Made by a program: the position numbers and the translations under genes | The notes under the pieces: generated by a model | Told to the model about the DNA's origin: nothing | Seen by the model: the letters and a program-made list of their open reading frames with translations, nothing else | Databases searched by the model: none | Part shown: positions 35,174 through 43,360 of the stretch, in pieces | Layout of the letters: each line of letters opens with the position of its first letter | Numbering within the stretch: position 1 is the stretch's first letter | Assembly: GCA_025560025.1 (NCBI GenBank) | Contig: CP048485.1 | Coordinates: 1,922,001-1,986,000, forward strand | Direction: 5' to 3' | Source of the DNA: Agrobacterium tumefaciens | GTDB lineage: Bacteria; Pseudomonadota; Alphaproteobacteria; Rhizobiales; Rhizobiaceae | DNA: 64,000 nucleotides

Positions 35174-35275
35174 AAACAATTCCGGCAAAAGTGCAGAGCG
35201 GTTTTGCGTCCGGAATTGCGCAGACAACAAAGAAACGGAGCATCGTCATCCCGTTTCACCGGAATTGCTCCAATG
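35174..35275. repeat. Palindromic intergenic unit between choX and choW
   Basis: Contains CCGGAATTGC twice in opposite sense (near 35212 and 35262) plus AGCGGTTTTGCGTCC. It resembles the 25193 and 37287 units. It lies inside the cho operon and may affect mRNA stability between choX and choW. No ORF. Confidence 0.5.
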
Positions 35276-35432
35276 CAGAAATGACGGCCGGCAGCGGAAC
35301 TGCCGGACGCGGTGCTGGCGCATGACCTTCAATGTCTGAAAATTCACAGGCAAGGTCATGCATGGGCATCGTTATTTCCCGCTGATCCGGCCCGCCGCGC
35401 AGGCCGGATACAGTCATGCATCGTCTTGCAGC

Positions 35433-36386
35433 TTAGAGGCCGAGAGCCTTCTTGGCAGCAGGCAGGGCGTCAGCGCTGCCGTCCTTGGTCTTGACGTTGG
35501 CGAGCCAGGGCTCGATCGCCGCCGGATTGGCCTTCAGCCAGGCGGTTGCAGCCGCCTCGCCTTCAAGGCCGTCATTCAGGATCTTGCCCATGATCTGGTT
35601 TTCCATGGGCAGGGAAAATTGCAGGTTCTTGAGGAAAGCACCGACATTCGGGCATTCCTCGACGTAACCCTTGCGGACATTGGTATGGATCGTCGCGCCG
35701 CCGAGATTGGGGCCGAAGACGTCGTCACCGCCGGTCAGATAGGTCAGCTTGAAATTCGCATTCATGGGATGCGGTTCCCAGCCGAGGAAGACGATGGGCT
35801 CGCCGGATTTTTCGGCGCGGGCCACCTGGGAGAGCATCCCCTGTTCAGACGACTCGACCACCTCGAATGACTTCAGACCGAAACTGTCCTTGGACACCAT
35901 GTCGAGAATCAGGCGATTGCCGTCATTGCCCGGCTCGATGCCATAGATCTTGCCGCCGAGATCAGCGCTATGGGCGGCGATGTCCTTGAAATCCTTGATG
36001 CCGAGTTCGGCGCCCTTGGCATTGGTCGCAAGCGTATATTTCGCACCCGTCAGGTTTTCACGCAGCGTTTCAACCGACTTGTCCGCACGGTAAGGCGCGA
36101 TGTCGCCTTCCATGGTCGGCATCCAGTTGCCCAGGAAGACATCGATGTCCTTGTTCTTCAGCGAAGTGTAGGTCACGGGCACCGAGAGAAGCTTGACGTC
36201 GGTTTCATAACCAAGGCTTTTCAGGAGTACCGTGGCGGTCGCCGTCGTGGCGGTGATGTCGGTCCAGCCCACATCGGAGAAACGCACCGTGCCGCAACTT
36301 GCCGGCTCCGCGGCACCGGCCGCGCTGAACGTCATGACGGAGATTGCTGCGGCCAAAGCCAGACAGCGACTTCTATTTGCAAACAT
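35433..36386 (-). CDS. choX: Choline-binding periplasmic protein
   Basis: A 317-residue binding protein with a Sec signal (AAAISVMTFSAAGAA). The quaternary-ammonium box known from Sinorhizobium ChoX is present: W41 and D43 (VGWTDI), W88 (LGNWMP), Y117 (AKYTLA) and W203 (LGWEPHP), each two positions lower than the numbering I recall. It therefore binds choline. It heads the choXWV unit. Its own promoter region lies between it and tdk. Confidence 0.93.
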   Translation of the reverse strand: MFANRSRCLALAAAISVMTFSAAGAAEPASCGTVRFSDVGWTDITATTATATVLLKSLGYETDVKLLSVPVTYTSLKNKDIDVFLGNWMPTMEGDIAPYRADKSVETLRENLTGAKYTLATNAKGAELGIKDFKDIAAHSADLGGKIYGIEPGNDGNRLILDMVSKDSFGLKSFEVVESSEQGMLSQVARAEKSGEPIVFLGWEPHPMNANFKLTYLTGGDDVFGPNLGGATIHTNVRKGYVEECPNVGAFLKNLQFSLPMENQIMGKILNDGLEGEAAATAWLKANPAAIEPWLANVKTKDGSADALPAAKKALGL

Positions 36387-36702
36387 TCGCTTGCTCCCTG
36401 TTTTTTCGTTCCCTTGCCATTATCAATATCTGCCGGACACAATCAACTCGCGCGCATTTGCGTGCTTTGGCGCACCGTTTGCGACAAAACGCGCAAATTA
36501 GGCGGTTTCAACCCCATGATGCGGGAAATGGCAGGTTGCGGAAATCTGTGTTTTTCCTGTCTCGGCACTTTTCAACCCGCTTCTTCGCCGTCAAAAGACG
36601 CTCAATACAGCATCGGCTTATAGACTGGAATCGATTCCGCGGAACGCGATGTGCCGATTGAAGAGGTTGGAGCAGCCCTGCAAGGCGCTCCGGGAGTGAA
36701 TG
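36387..36702. other. choX-tdk intergenic region
   Basis: A 316-base divergent region with no further ORF. It contains an inverted pair ATTTGCG (36456-36462) and CGCAAAT (36492-36498), 30 bases apart, about 70-110 bases upstream of choX; this could be an operator for choline control. The tdk side has GGGAG just before the start. Confidence 0.4.
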
Positions 36703-37284
36703 ATGGCAAAACTCTATTTCAATTATGCGGCGATGAACGCCGGCAAATCGACCATGCTGCTGCAGGCATCCTATAATTATCAGGAGCGTGGCATGCGCAC
36801 CCTGATTTTCACGGCCGCCTTTGACGACCGGGCGGGCGTCGGCCGCGTCGCTTCGCGCATCGGCCTGTCTTCCGACGCCCGCACCTTCGATGAAAACACC
36901 GATATTTTTTCCGAAGTATCGTCCCTGAACGCCGAAGCGCCGGTCGCCTGCGTTTTTATCGATGAAGCCAATTTTCTGTCGGAACACCACGTCTGGCAGC
37001 TTGCCGGCATTGCCGATCGGCTGAACATCCCCGTCATGGCCTATGGCCTGCGCACGGATTTTCAGGGCAAGCTCTTCCCGGCCTCCAGGGAACTGCTCGC
37101 CATTGCCGACGAGCTTCGCGAAATCCGCACCATCTGCCATTGCGGCCGCAAGGCGACGATGGTCGCCCGCTTCGACAATGAAGGCAATGTGGTCAGGGAA
37201 GGCGCGCAGATCGATGTCGGCGGTAACGAAAAATATGTCTCCTTCTGCCGCCGCCACTGGGTGGAAACGGTCAAGGGTGAATAA
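36703..37284 (+). CDS. tdk: Thymidine kinase
   Basis: Type II thymidine kinase (193 residues): P-loop NAGKSTML at residues 12-19, catalytic FIDEANFLSEHHV, DGLRTDF-equivalent as YGLRTDFQGKLFPAS, and the Zn lasso (ICHCGRKATMVAR, then SFCRRHW) with four Cys/His ligands. Of two tandem ATGs (36700, 36703), the second is used because GGGAG is six bases upstream. It is monocistronic, with a palindromic unit following. Confidence 0.93.
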   Translation: MAKLYFNYAAMNAGKSTMLLQASYNYQERGMRTLIFTAAFDDRAGVGRVASRIGLSSDARTFDENTDIFSEVSSLNAEAPVACVFIDEANFLSEHHVWQLAGIADRLNIPVMAYGLRTDFQGKLFPASRELLAIADELREIRTICHCGRKATMVARFDNEGNVVREGAQIDVGGNEKYVSFCRRHWVETVKGE

Positions 37285-37286
37285 AG

Positions 37287-37383
37287 CATTTCCAGGAAAA
37301 GTGCCCCCGGTTTTCCGCCCGGAAGTGCGACTAACAAAGAGTTGGAGCGTTTTCTCGATTCGAAGAAAAGCGAAAACACTCTG
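37287..37383. repeat. GCATTTCC-type intergenic unit
   Basis: Begins GCATTTCCAGG and contains a GGAGCGTTTTC/GAAAACACTC inverted pair. It belongs with the unit at 25193-25297. No gene. Confidence 0.5.
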
Positions 37384-37405
37384 ACCCTGCGTCCGGTTGC
37401 CGCAT

Positions 37406-37419
37406 TTGATTTTTCGCAA
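37406..37419 (+). promoter_or_regulatory. FNR/NnrR-like box upstream of pseudoazurin
   Basis: TTGATTTTTCGCAA fits the TTG-N8-CAA outline of Crp/FNR-family operators; the left half is a full TTGAT, the right half is degenerate. It is centred about 84 bases before the ATG, so a -41.5 arrangement would put transcription start near 37454. Confidence 0.4.
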
Positions 37420-37496
37420 GGATGACCCGCCCGCTCCCGCGCTAGAACCGCAAAGACACATTCGCGTGGATGTGCTTTCTCCCAGGAGCAAAAGAT

Positions 37497-37949
37497 ATGC
37501 ACAACAAAACTGCCACCATAACCGGCCTCGCCATCGCAGCCGGCCTTTTTGCCTTTCCCGCCCTCTCGGCGGACATCGAGGTGAAGATGCTCAACAAGGG
37601 CAGCGACGGCCAGGCGATGGTGTTTGAACCTGCAAGCATCAAGGCGGCCGTTGGCGACACCATTACCTTCGTCCCCGTCGACAAGGGCCACGATGCGGCA
37701 GCTGTCAAGGAAATGATCCCCGAGGGGGCTGCTGACTTCAAGGGTAAAATGAACGAGGCCGTGAAGGTGACGGTGGAGAAGGAAGGCGCCTACGTCATCA
37801 AATGCACGCCGCATCTCGGCATGGGCATGGTCGCGCTCGTCGTTGTCGGTGATGCCGCGCCGGCCAATCTGGACGCCCTCAAGAATGGCAAACTGCCGAA
37901 AAAGGCACGCGACCGGCTGAATGCCGAGATCGCCAGGCTCGGCCTCTAA
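37497..37949 (+). CDS. Pseudoazurin (type 1 copper protein)
   Basis: A 150-residue precursor with a Sec signal ([20 protein letters not shown]). The type 1 copper ligands are visible: first His in DKGHDAA, then Cys, His and Met in [10 protein letters not shown]. Pseudoazurins pass electrons to copper nitrite reductase or nitrous-oxide reductase in the periplasm. No nir or nos genes are near, so the partner is elsewhere. AGGAGC precedes the start, and a FNR-like box suggests control by low oxygen or nitric oxide. Confidence 0.92.
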   Translation: MHNKTATITGLAIAAGLFAFPALSADIEVKMLNKGSDGQAMVFEPASIKAAVGDTITFVPVDKGHDAAAVKEMIPEGAADFKGKMNEAVKVTVEKEGAYVIKCTPHLGMGMVALVVVGDAAPANLDALKNGKLPKKARDRLNAEIARLGL

Positions 37950-38187
37950 GCGCATCTTCAACTGTCCGCGGCCGGTGATGTTCGGTTAAGCCTGCTGTGA
38001 ATACCGGAGCGGCCGGCGCGGACCACAGGTTGAGAAAAGTTTCGCAATCATGTTGTATCCCGGGTGAGCGGGACATATCTGCAAGGCAGTAAATGACCGC
38101 GGTTTGATGAAATGCCGGGAACGCGCGGCGAGGATGCAGCTTTTCCAGGCGGCATCCAGCCCCACGGGCAGAGGAGACTATGACGAC

Positions 38188-39345
38188 ATGATCGACCGGA
38201 TCACCGCTTTGATTCAGGCAGCCTTCAGCGCCATCGGCAGGGCCGCCGGTCTCGTCGTCGCCTGGCTTTTATGGCCTTTCATGGCCGCCCATGGCTGGTA
38301 TAGCGGCCGCAACTGGATCGTAAAGGGCCCGATCGCTCTGGTGCTCATTCTCCTTGCCGGCTTCTACGGATATTTTGTCTGGCAAACGCAGGTCTGGAGC
38401 AATTTCGACCCGGATTACATTTCCCGTTACAAGCTTGCCGAACGCACCGTGCCGCCCGGACAGGAATTGCCGGCCGCAAACCCCGCTGCACCCGCCGGTG
38501 CAACCGGCGCTGCCGCAAACACCTCAGCGCCGGTGTGCCAGCGCTCGGCCATTGTCGATGCCGCCGCCGATCTCACCGATTTCAACGTCAACCAGAATGC
38601 ATGGATTTCCTCCATGCTGCTCTATCGCCTCGGCCTTTTCGGCATGGACTGGGACAGCACGCCGTTTCTCGACAACAAGGCGTCCTTCCAGCGCGGCGTG
38701 AACCAGGCCGTGCGTCGCACCTCTGTGGAACTGGTGGATACGCTCGGCCGCGTTCGCGGAACCTCCGGCATCAACAACAATCTCCAGGAAGCGCGTGGCA
38801 ACATGCAGTTCAGCGAATATTCCTGGTATTTCGGCCTTGATCCCTTTGGCCCGAAGACGCCGACGCCCAGCTATTATCGCGCCGCCATCCGCAGCTTCCA
38901 GGCCTTCAATGGCGAACTGACCGCCTGTAAGGCCGTCTTCGATACCCGCGCCGACAACCTCATCCAGTTTATCGATCGCATTGCCGGCGATATCGGTTCG
39001 ACATCGGCCATCCTGCGCGAGCGGTCGGAAAACTATAATGGCGGCTGGTTCGATACCCGTGCCGATGACCGTTTCTGGTTCGCCTATGGCCAGCTCTATG
39101 GCTATTACGGCGTGCTTTCCGCCGCCGGATCGGACTTCGCGCAGGTCATCCGCGAACGCAACCTGACCAATCTGTGGAACGACACGCTGCTCCAGACCCG
39201 TGCGGCGCTGCGCATCCAGCCGGCGATCATTTCCAACGGCGAGGAAAGCGGCTGGATCATGCCATCGCATCTCGCCACCATGGGTTTTTACGTTCTGCGG
39301 GTTCGCTCGAATCTCGTGGAGCTCCGCTCGGTTCTCGACCGCTAA
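38188..39345 (+). CDS. DUF2333 membrane-anchored protein
   Basis: A 385-residue protein of the DUF2333 family. One strong membrane segment (PIALVLILLAGFYGYFVW, about residues 50-67) follows a short cytosolic part, and the rest is probably periplasmic. The linker has an Ala/Pro-rich patch (PAANPAAPAGATGAAANTSA). Family blocks include DLTDFNVNQNAWISSMLLYR and EYSWYFGLDPFGPKTPT. The start at 38188 has GAGGAG upstream. Function unknown. Confidence 0.85.
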   Translation: MIDRITALIQAAFSAIGRAAGLVVAWLLWPFMAAHGWYSGRNWIVKGPIALVLILLAGFYGYFVWQTQVWSNFDPDYISRYKLAERTVPPGQELPAANPAAPAGATGAAANTSAPVCQRSAIVDAAADLTDFNVNQNAWISSMLLYRLGLFGMDWDSTPFLDNKASFQRGVNQAVRRTSVELVDTLGRVRGTSGINNNLQEARGNMQFSEYSWYFGLDPFGPKTPTPSYYRAAIRSFQAFNGELTACKAVFDTRADNLIQFIDRIAGDIGSTSAILRERSENYNGGWFDTRADDRFWFAYGQLYGYYGVLSAAGSDFAQVIRERNLTNLWNDTLLQTRAALRIQPAIISNGEESGWIMPSHLATMGFYVLRVRSNLVELRSVLDR

Positions 39346-39367
39346 CGGTGCCGGCCCTGCGGCCGGC

Positions 39368-40084
39368 TCAATCTATCAGGCGCTGGCGTATGGCCTTGGC
39401 CACCAGTTGCGTGCGGTTGACGCAGTCCAGCTTGCGCATGGCGTTGTTCAGATAGGCGTTGACGGTGTGTTCCGAGATGGACAGAAGCTCGGCGATTTCC
39501 ACTGACGTCTTTCCCTGCGCCGTCCAGCGCACCACCTCAAGCTCCCGCTTCGTCAGCGGTGACGGGCCTTTGAAGCCGCTTCGGCAAAGGCGGTCATAGG
39601 CTTCGAGCGCATGCAGCGCGATCATGCCCAGTTCGTTCAGCGACGCCTGCGACAGGGCATCGCGGTCGCCTGCGAAATTCATCAGATGACGATATCCGTT
39701 CATGCCGTTGACCGGCACCATGAGACCGGAGGTAATGCCTATGCTGCTGAGCGAGGCCCCCGCCTCCGCCAGCGTCTCACAGGCAAGCTCCGCATCATCG
39801 AGCGACCAATATTGCGGCATCATCGAAGAGGCGCCGCGCTTGATGACCGGGCAATCGCCAAGCGCACCGTTCTTTGTCATCGCATTCACGACCCAGACCG
39901 GCAGACTGCTTTCCACCACCGTCGGCAAGGCCTGGGCGTTGCCGAAGCCCGGCAATCTGAGAAGGGTCACATGGGAATAGCCGAAAGCATGCATCACGGC
40001 CTGGAGCGCCACCAGCCATTGCTGCCTGTCGGCGGCAGCCGACAGATCCCGGCAAAGGCTGGCCTGGCGCTCCGTCTTCGGCAT
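39368..40084 (-). CDS. LuxR-family solo regulator
   Basis: A 238-residue protein with an N-terminal autoinducer-binding-like domain and a C-terminal LuxR helix-turn-helix (LTKRELEVVRWTAQGKTSVE, then IAELLSISEHTVNAYLNNAM). In the ligand pocket the Trp of TraR W57 is present (PVWVVNA), but the Tyr four residues later is Met, and the Asp-Pro of TraR D70/P71 appears as DCPV. Binding of an acyl-homoserine lactone is therefore doubtful. No luxI is adjacent. It overlaps nothing and is convergent with DUF2333. Confidence 0.85.
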   Translation of the reverse strand: MPKTERQASLCRDLSAAADRQQWLVALQAVMHAFGYSHVTLLRLPGFGNAQALPTVVESSLPVWVVNAMTKNGALGDCPVIKRGASSMMPQYWSLDDAELACETLAEAGASLSSIGITSGLMVPVNGMNGYRHLMNFAGDRDALSQASLNELGMIALHALEAYDRLCRSGFKGPSPLTKRELEVVRWTAQGKTSVEIAELLSISEHTVNAYLNNAMRKLDCVNRTQLVAKAIRQRLID

Positions 40085-40184
40085 TCAGGCGCCGCCACCA
40101 AGGGGGGCCGGGATACGCCGAAGCATGGGACATACGGCGCGGGCAGACACGGTTTCGACCTTCATATTCAGCGGACCACCTTCA

Positions 40185-40706
40185 TCAAATGACCTGTTTC
40201 TCAGATTTGTCCTTCGGCTTGGCCATCAGTTTTTCCAGGAAGCCGAGCATGACCGCCGAAACGACAAAAGCCAGATGGATGATGGTGAACCACATCAGCT
40301 GGCTGTCCGTATACTGGCTGGCATTGAGGAAGATCTGCAGCAGATGGATCGACGAAATCGCCACGATCGACGAGGCGACCTTGATTTTCAGACTGCCCGA
40401 GTCAAGCTTGCCCAGAAACGAAACTTCATCATCCGCCTGATCGAAGCGGCTGACGAAATTCTCGTAGCCGGAGATCATCACCATCACGATGAGGCTGGCG
40501 ACCAGCGCCGCATCGATCAGCCCGAGCATGGCGAGGATCATGTCCGCTTCATCGTAGGTGAAGACGTTTTTCGCAACCTTCAGGAACTTGAGCATGAAGG
40601 AGAAGGCGTAAACCGCCAGCGCCGCGACGAGCCCGAGATAAAATACAACGAGCAGCCAGCGGCTGGAGAGAATGATCCGCTCGACGAGCAGTTCAAGAGA
40701 CTTCAT
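40185..40706 (-). CDS. YqhA/UPF0114 family membrane protein
   Basis: A 173-residue membrane protein of the YqhA family with about four hydrophobic segments. The signature ERIILSSRWLLVVFYLGLV opens it, followed by LAMLGLIDAALVASLIVMV and the conserved SSIVAISSIHLLQIFL segment. Function unknown. It is divergent from the heme receptor, so the 359-base gap holds both promoters. Confidence 0.85.
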   Translation of the reverse strand: MKSLELLVERIILSSRWLLVVFYLGLVAALAVYAFSFMLKFLKVAKNVFTYDEADMILAMLGLIDAALVASLIVMVMISGYENFVSRFDQADDEVSFLGKLDSGSLKIKVASSIVAISSIHLLQIFLNASQYTDSQLMWFTIIHLAFVVSAVMLGFLEKLMAKPKDKSEKQVI

Positions 40707-40900
40707 TTCCGTATCCGATTAATGATCTGTTTATTGTTAGGGCATTCTTTATTTCGCCATCTAAACTGGCTGCGAATATCCTAGCAAGCGGCAATGTCGG
40801 GACTTTGGCCGCATGGCGGCGTTTTCGCCCCTATCTGCCGCTTTGGATGCGGCATGGTGAAGCGTCACATTTTTGCAACGCACTGTTATGCTTTAAAACA

Positions 40901-40915
40901 TGATGTAAAAAGTCA
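40901..40915. promoter_or_regulatory. RirA-type iron box 1
   Basis: TGA-N9-TCA (TGATGTAAAAAGTCA), directly upstream of a perfect TATAAT at 40918-40923. The consensus TGA-N9-TCA is the iron-responsive operator of RirA in Rhizobiaceae. Confidence 0.6.
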
Positions 40916-40927
40916 TATATAATATGT

Positions 40928-40942
40928 TGACAGTTATCGTCA
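40928..40942. promoter_or_regulatory. RirA-type iron box 2
   Basis: A second TGA-N9-TCA (TGACAGTTATCGTCA), 12 bases after box 1 and overlapping the likely transcription start for the TATAAT box at 40918. Two boxes flanking the -10 would give tight repression by RirA when iron is plentiful. Confidence 0.6.
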
Positions 40943-41065
40943 TGTTTTTTAGTCCTCGCTTATCGGCTTGCCCGTAACAAATCAAAACAGTTTCAGCCGC
41001 GACAGCAGGCGCGGCGCGTTTTTTGCGCGCCGTGGTTTATGCGCGCGCCTACCCGGGGGTATTTA

Positions 41066-43303
41066 ATGTCCATCTCGCGCAAGCATTCCACGCTGCTTTT
41101 GTGCACCGCCATGTCTCTTCTACCGCTTGCCGGCCCAGCACTTGCACAGGATGCCGCTTCGCAGGCGAACGGCGCCACCACGCTCGAAAAGATCGTGGTC
41201 AAGGGCAAGCGCGTTAAAAGCGCCAATGCCGCTGCCGACACGCCGCTGGCGAGCCAGACCACCGCCGAAGACATCCGCGAGAAAGACATCGGCAGCATCA
41301 AGGACCTTGGAAACACCACCGAGCCAGGCGTCGATTTCATCGAAGCCAAGCCCGGCAAGCCTGGTGGCCTGTTCATTCGCGGCCTCGGCGGCGCACGCGT
41401 CGTGACACTAATCGACAATATCCCCGTCCCCTTCTTTGAAAACTTCGCCCGCCAGGGTCAGGCCACCACCACGTTAAGCAATACGAATTCGAGCTTTGAT
41501 TTCTCGTCCCTTTCGACGGTTGATGTGGTGCGCGGCGCCGACTCCAGCCGTATCGGCTCCGGCGCTCTTGGCGGCGCGCTCGTGCTGCGCACACTCGAGC
41601 CGGAAGACCTGATCGGCGAAGGCAGGGATTGGGGCGGCGTTGCCAAAACCACCTATGACAGCGAGGACAGAAGCGTCGGCGGCTCGCTCGCCGTGGCCAA
41701 GAAGATCGAGAACACCTCGGTCCTGTTCCAGGGATCCTACAAGCGCGGCAACGAGACGGACAACAAGGGCAGCGCCGACATTTACGGAACACGCCGTACC
41801 AAACCCAACCCTGCCGACACCTATGAAAGCAACCTGATGTTCAAGATCCGCCAGGATCTGGAAGGCGGCCACCGCATCGGCCTGACGGCCGAACGTTATT
41901 CGCTGAGAAACCGCAGCGACATGAAGACCCTGCAGGGCGTCAGCGTTTCGGGGTCGACCTACCGCATCGGCGATTACAGGGGTTATGAGGACACGGAACG
42001 CGACCGCGTATCGCTGGACTACGAATATGAGGCGCCCTCGACCGATGGCTTCATCGATGCCGCCAATCTTTCGCTTTACTGGACACGCCTCTCCAAGGAA
42101 TCCGGCGCGGGCGATCGCCTGACCAACAATTCGCTCTATATTCGCGAAGACAGCATGCGCAACAGCGCTTTCGGCATCGTCGGCGGCCTTGAATCCGGTT
42201 TCGAACTCGGCGGTGTGCAACATACCGTGCGCTTCGGCGGCAACGCCATGACCACCGATTTCAGCCAGGAGCTTTTCGCCAACACGGCCGGAGTGACCTC
42301 GTCCTCGCAGTCGGACATGCCTGACGTCAGCGGCAAGAGCCTCGGCCTTTATCTCGATGACGAAATCGCGTTTGGCAACGGCTTCCGCCTCACTCCCGGC
42401 CTACGGTTCGATTCCTATGATTACGATCCGGACGGCTCGGTATCCAGCAACAGCGGCTACAGAACCTTCGGTCTGCCGAGTGGCAACAGCGGCTCGCGCT
42501 TCTCGCCAAAACTGCTCGCGACCTATGACCTTACCCCCGAGGTGCAGCTTTTCGCACAATGGTCCATGGCTTACCGTGCACCGACCATCAACGAGCTTTA
42601 TCTGAACTTCTCGAACATCACTTCGGGCGGATATGCCGTTATCGGCAATTCCGAACTGAAGCCAGAAACGAGCAATGGTTTCGAAATCGGCGCGAACTAC
42701 GCCTCCGGCGATCTGGCCGGAAGCCTGACGCTGTTCCACAACAAGTACAAGAACTTCATCGAGCAATATACGACGACCACCAACCTCTTCTCCTTCAGAG
42801 GGTCGCCGGGAAGCCTGTTCACCTATCGCAACCGCAACAATGTTGAAATTTCTGGTGTGGAAGCCAAGGTGCGCAAGGAGCTCGCAAACGGCTTCTTCGC
42901 CCACGCCTCGCTTGCTTACGCCTATGGCAAGGACACCGACACGAATGAGTTCATTCGCACGGTTGCGCCGTTCAAATCCGTCCTCGGCGTCGGCTATGAA
43001 CAGGACACTTGGGGCACGGAATTCACCGGCATCTTCTCCTCCGGCATGCGTGACGACAAGGTGGCCAACACCTTCGATGCGCCCGGTTATGGCGTCTTCA
43101 ACCTGAGTGGCTGGTGGGAGCCTGAACAGACGAAGGGCCTGCGTATTCAGGCCGGCATCTACAACCTGTTCGACAGGAAATATTGGAATGCCGTCGGTGT
43201 CCGCGACATCAACCCCAACACCGCCAGCACCGTCAACCAGCCGGTTGATTTCTATTCCGAAGCCGGCCGCACCTTCAAAATCTCCCTGACCCAGAAATTC
43301 TAA
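41066..43303 (+). CDS. TonB-dependent heme/hemoglobin-type receptor
   Basis: A 745-residue outer-membrane receptor with a Sec signal (TAMSLLPLAGPALAQ). The TonB box region (TLEKIVVKGKR), plug (GKPGGLFIRGLGGARVVTLID) and 22-strand barrel are present, ending in Phe (TFKISLTQKF). The heme-receptor motif YRAPTINELY (FRAP box) and GNSELKPETSNGFEIG (NPEL-like) place it with hemoglobin/transferrin-type receptors such as ShmR/HmuR. Two RirA-type boxes precede it, so iron limitation should induce it. The 5' leader contains a CGGCGCG/CGCGCCG hairpin. Start at 41066 preceded by GGGGGT. Confidence 0.9.
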   Translation: MSISRKHSTLLLCTAMSLLPLAGPALAQDAASQANGATTLEKIVVKGKRVKSANAAADTPLASQTTAEDIREKDIGSIKDLGNTTEPGVDFIEAKPGKPGGLFIRGLGGARVVTLIDNIPVPFFENFARQGQATTTLSNTNSSFDFSSLSTVDVVRGADSSRIGSGALGGALVLRTLEPEDLIGEGRDWGGVAKTTYDSEDRSVGGSLAVAKKIENTSVLFQGSYKRGNETDNKGSADIYGTRRTKPNPADTYESNLMFKIRQDLEGGHRIGLTAERYSLRNRSDMKTLQGVSVSGSTYRIGDYRGYEDTERDRVSLDYEYEAPSTDGFIDAANLSLYWTRLSKESGAGDRLTNNSLYIREDSMRNSAFGIVGGLESGFELGGVQHTVRFGGNAMTTDFSQELFANTAGVTSSSQSDMPDVSGKSLGLYLDDEIAFGNGFRLTPGLRFDSYDYDPDGSVSSNSGYRTFGLPSGNSGSRFSPKLLATYDLTPEVQLFAQWSMAYRAPTINELYLNFSNITSGGYAVIGNSELKPETSNGFEIGANYASGDLAGSLTLFHNKYKNFIEQYTTTTNLFSFRGSPGSLFTYRNRNNVEISGVEAKVRKELANGFFAHASLAYAYGKDTDTNEFIRTVAPFKSVLGVGYEQDTWGTEFTGIFSSGMRDDKVANTFDAPGYGVFNLSGWWEPEQTKGLRIQAGIYNLFDRKYWNAVGVRDINPNTASTVNQPVDFYSEAGRTFKISLTQKF

Positions 43304-43331
43304 AACCGGTCAGAAACATCATCTCCAGTCG

Positions 43332-43358
43332 GGGCGGCCTTCGGGTCGCCCTTTTCTT
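43332..43358 (+). terminator. Receptor terminator
   Basis: Stem GGGCGGCC-TTCG-GGTCGCCC followed by TTTTCTTT, 29 bases after the receptor stop. Confidence 0.75.
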
Positions 43359-43360
43359 TA

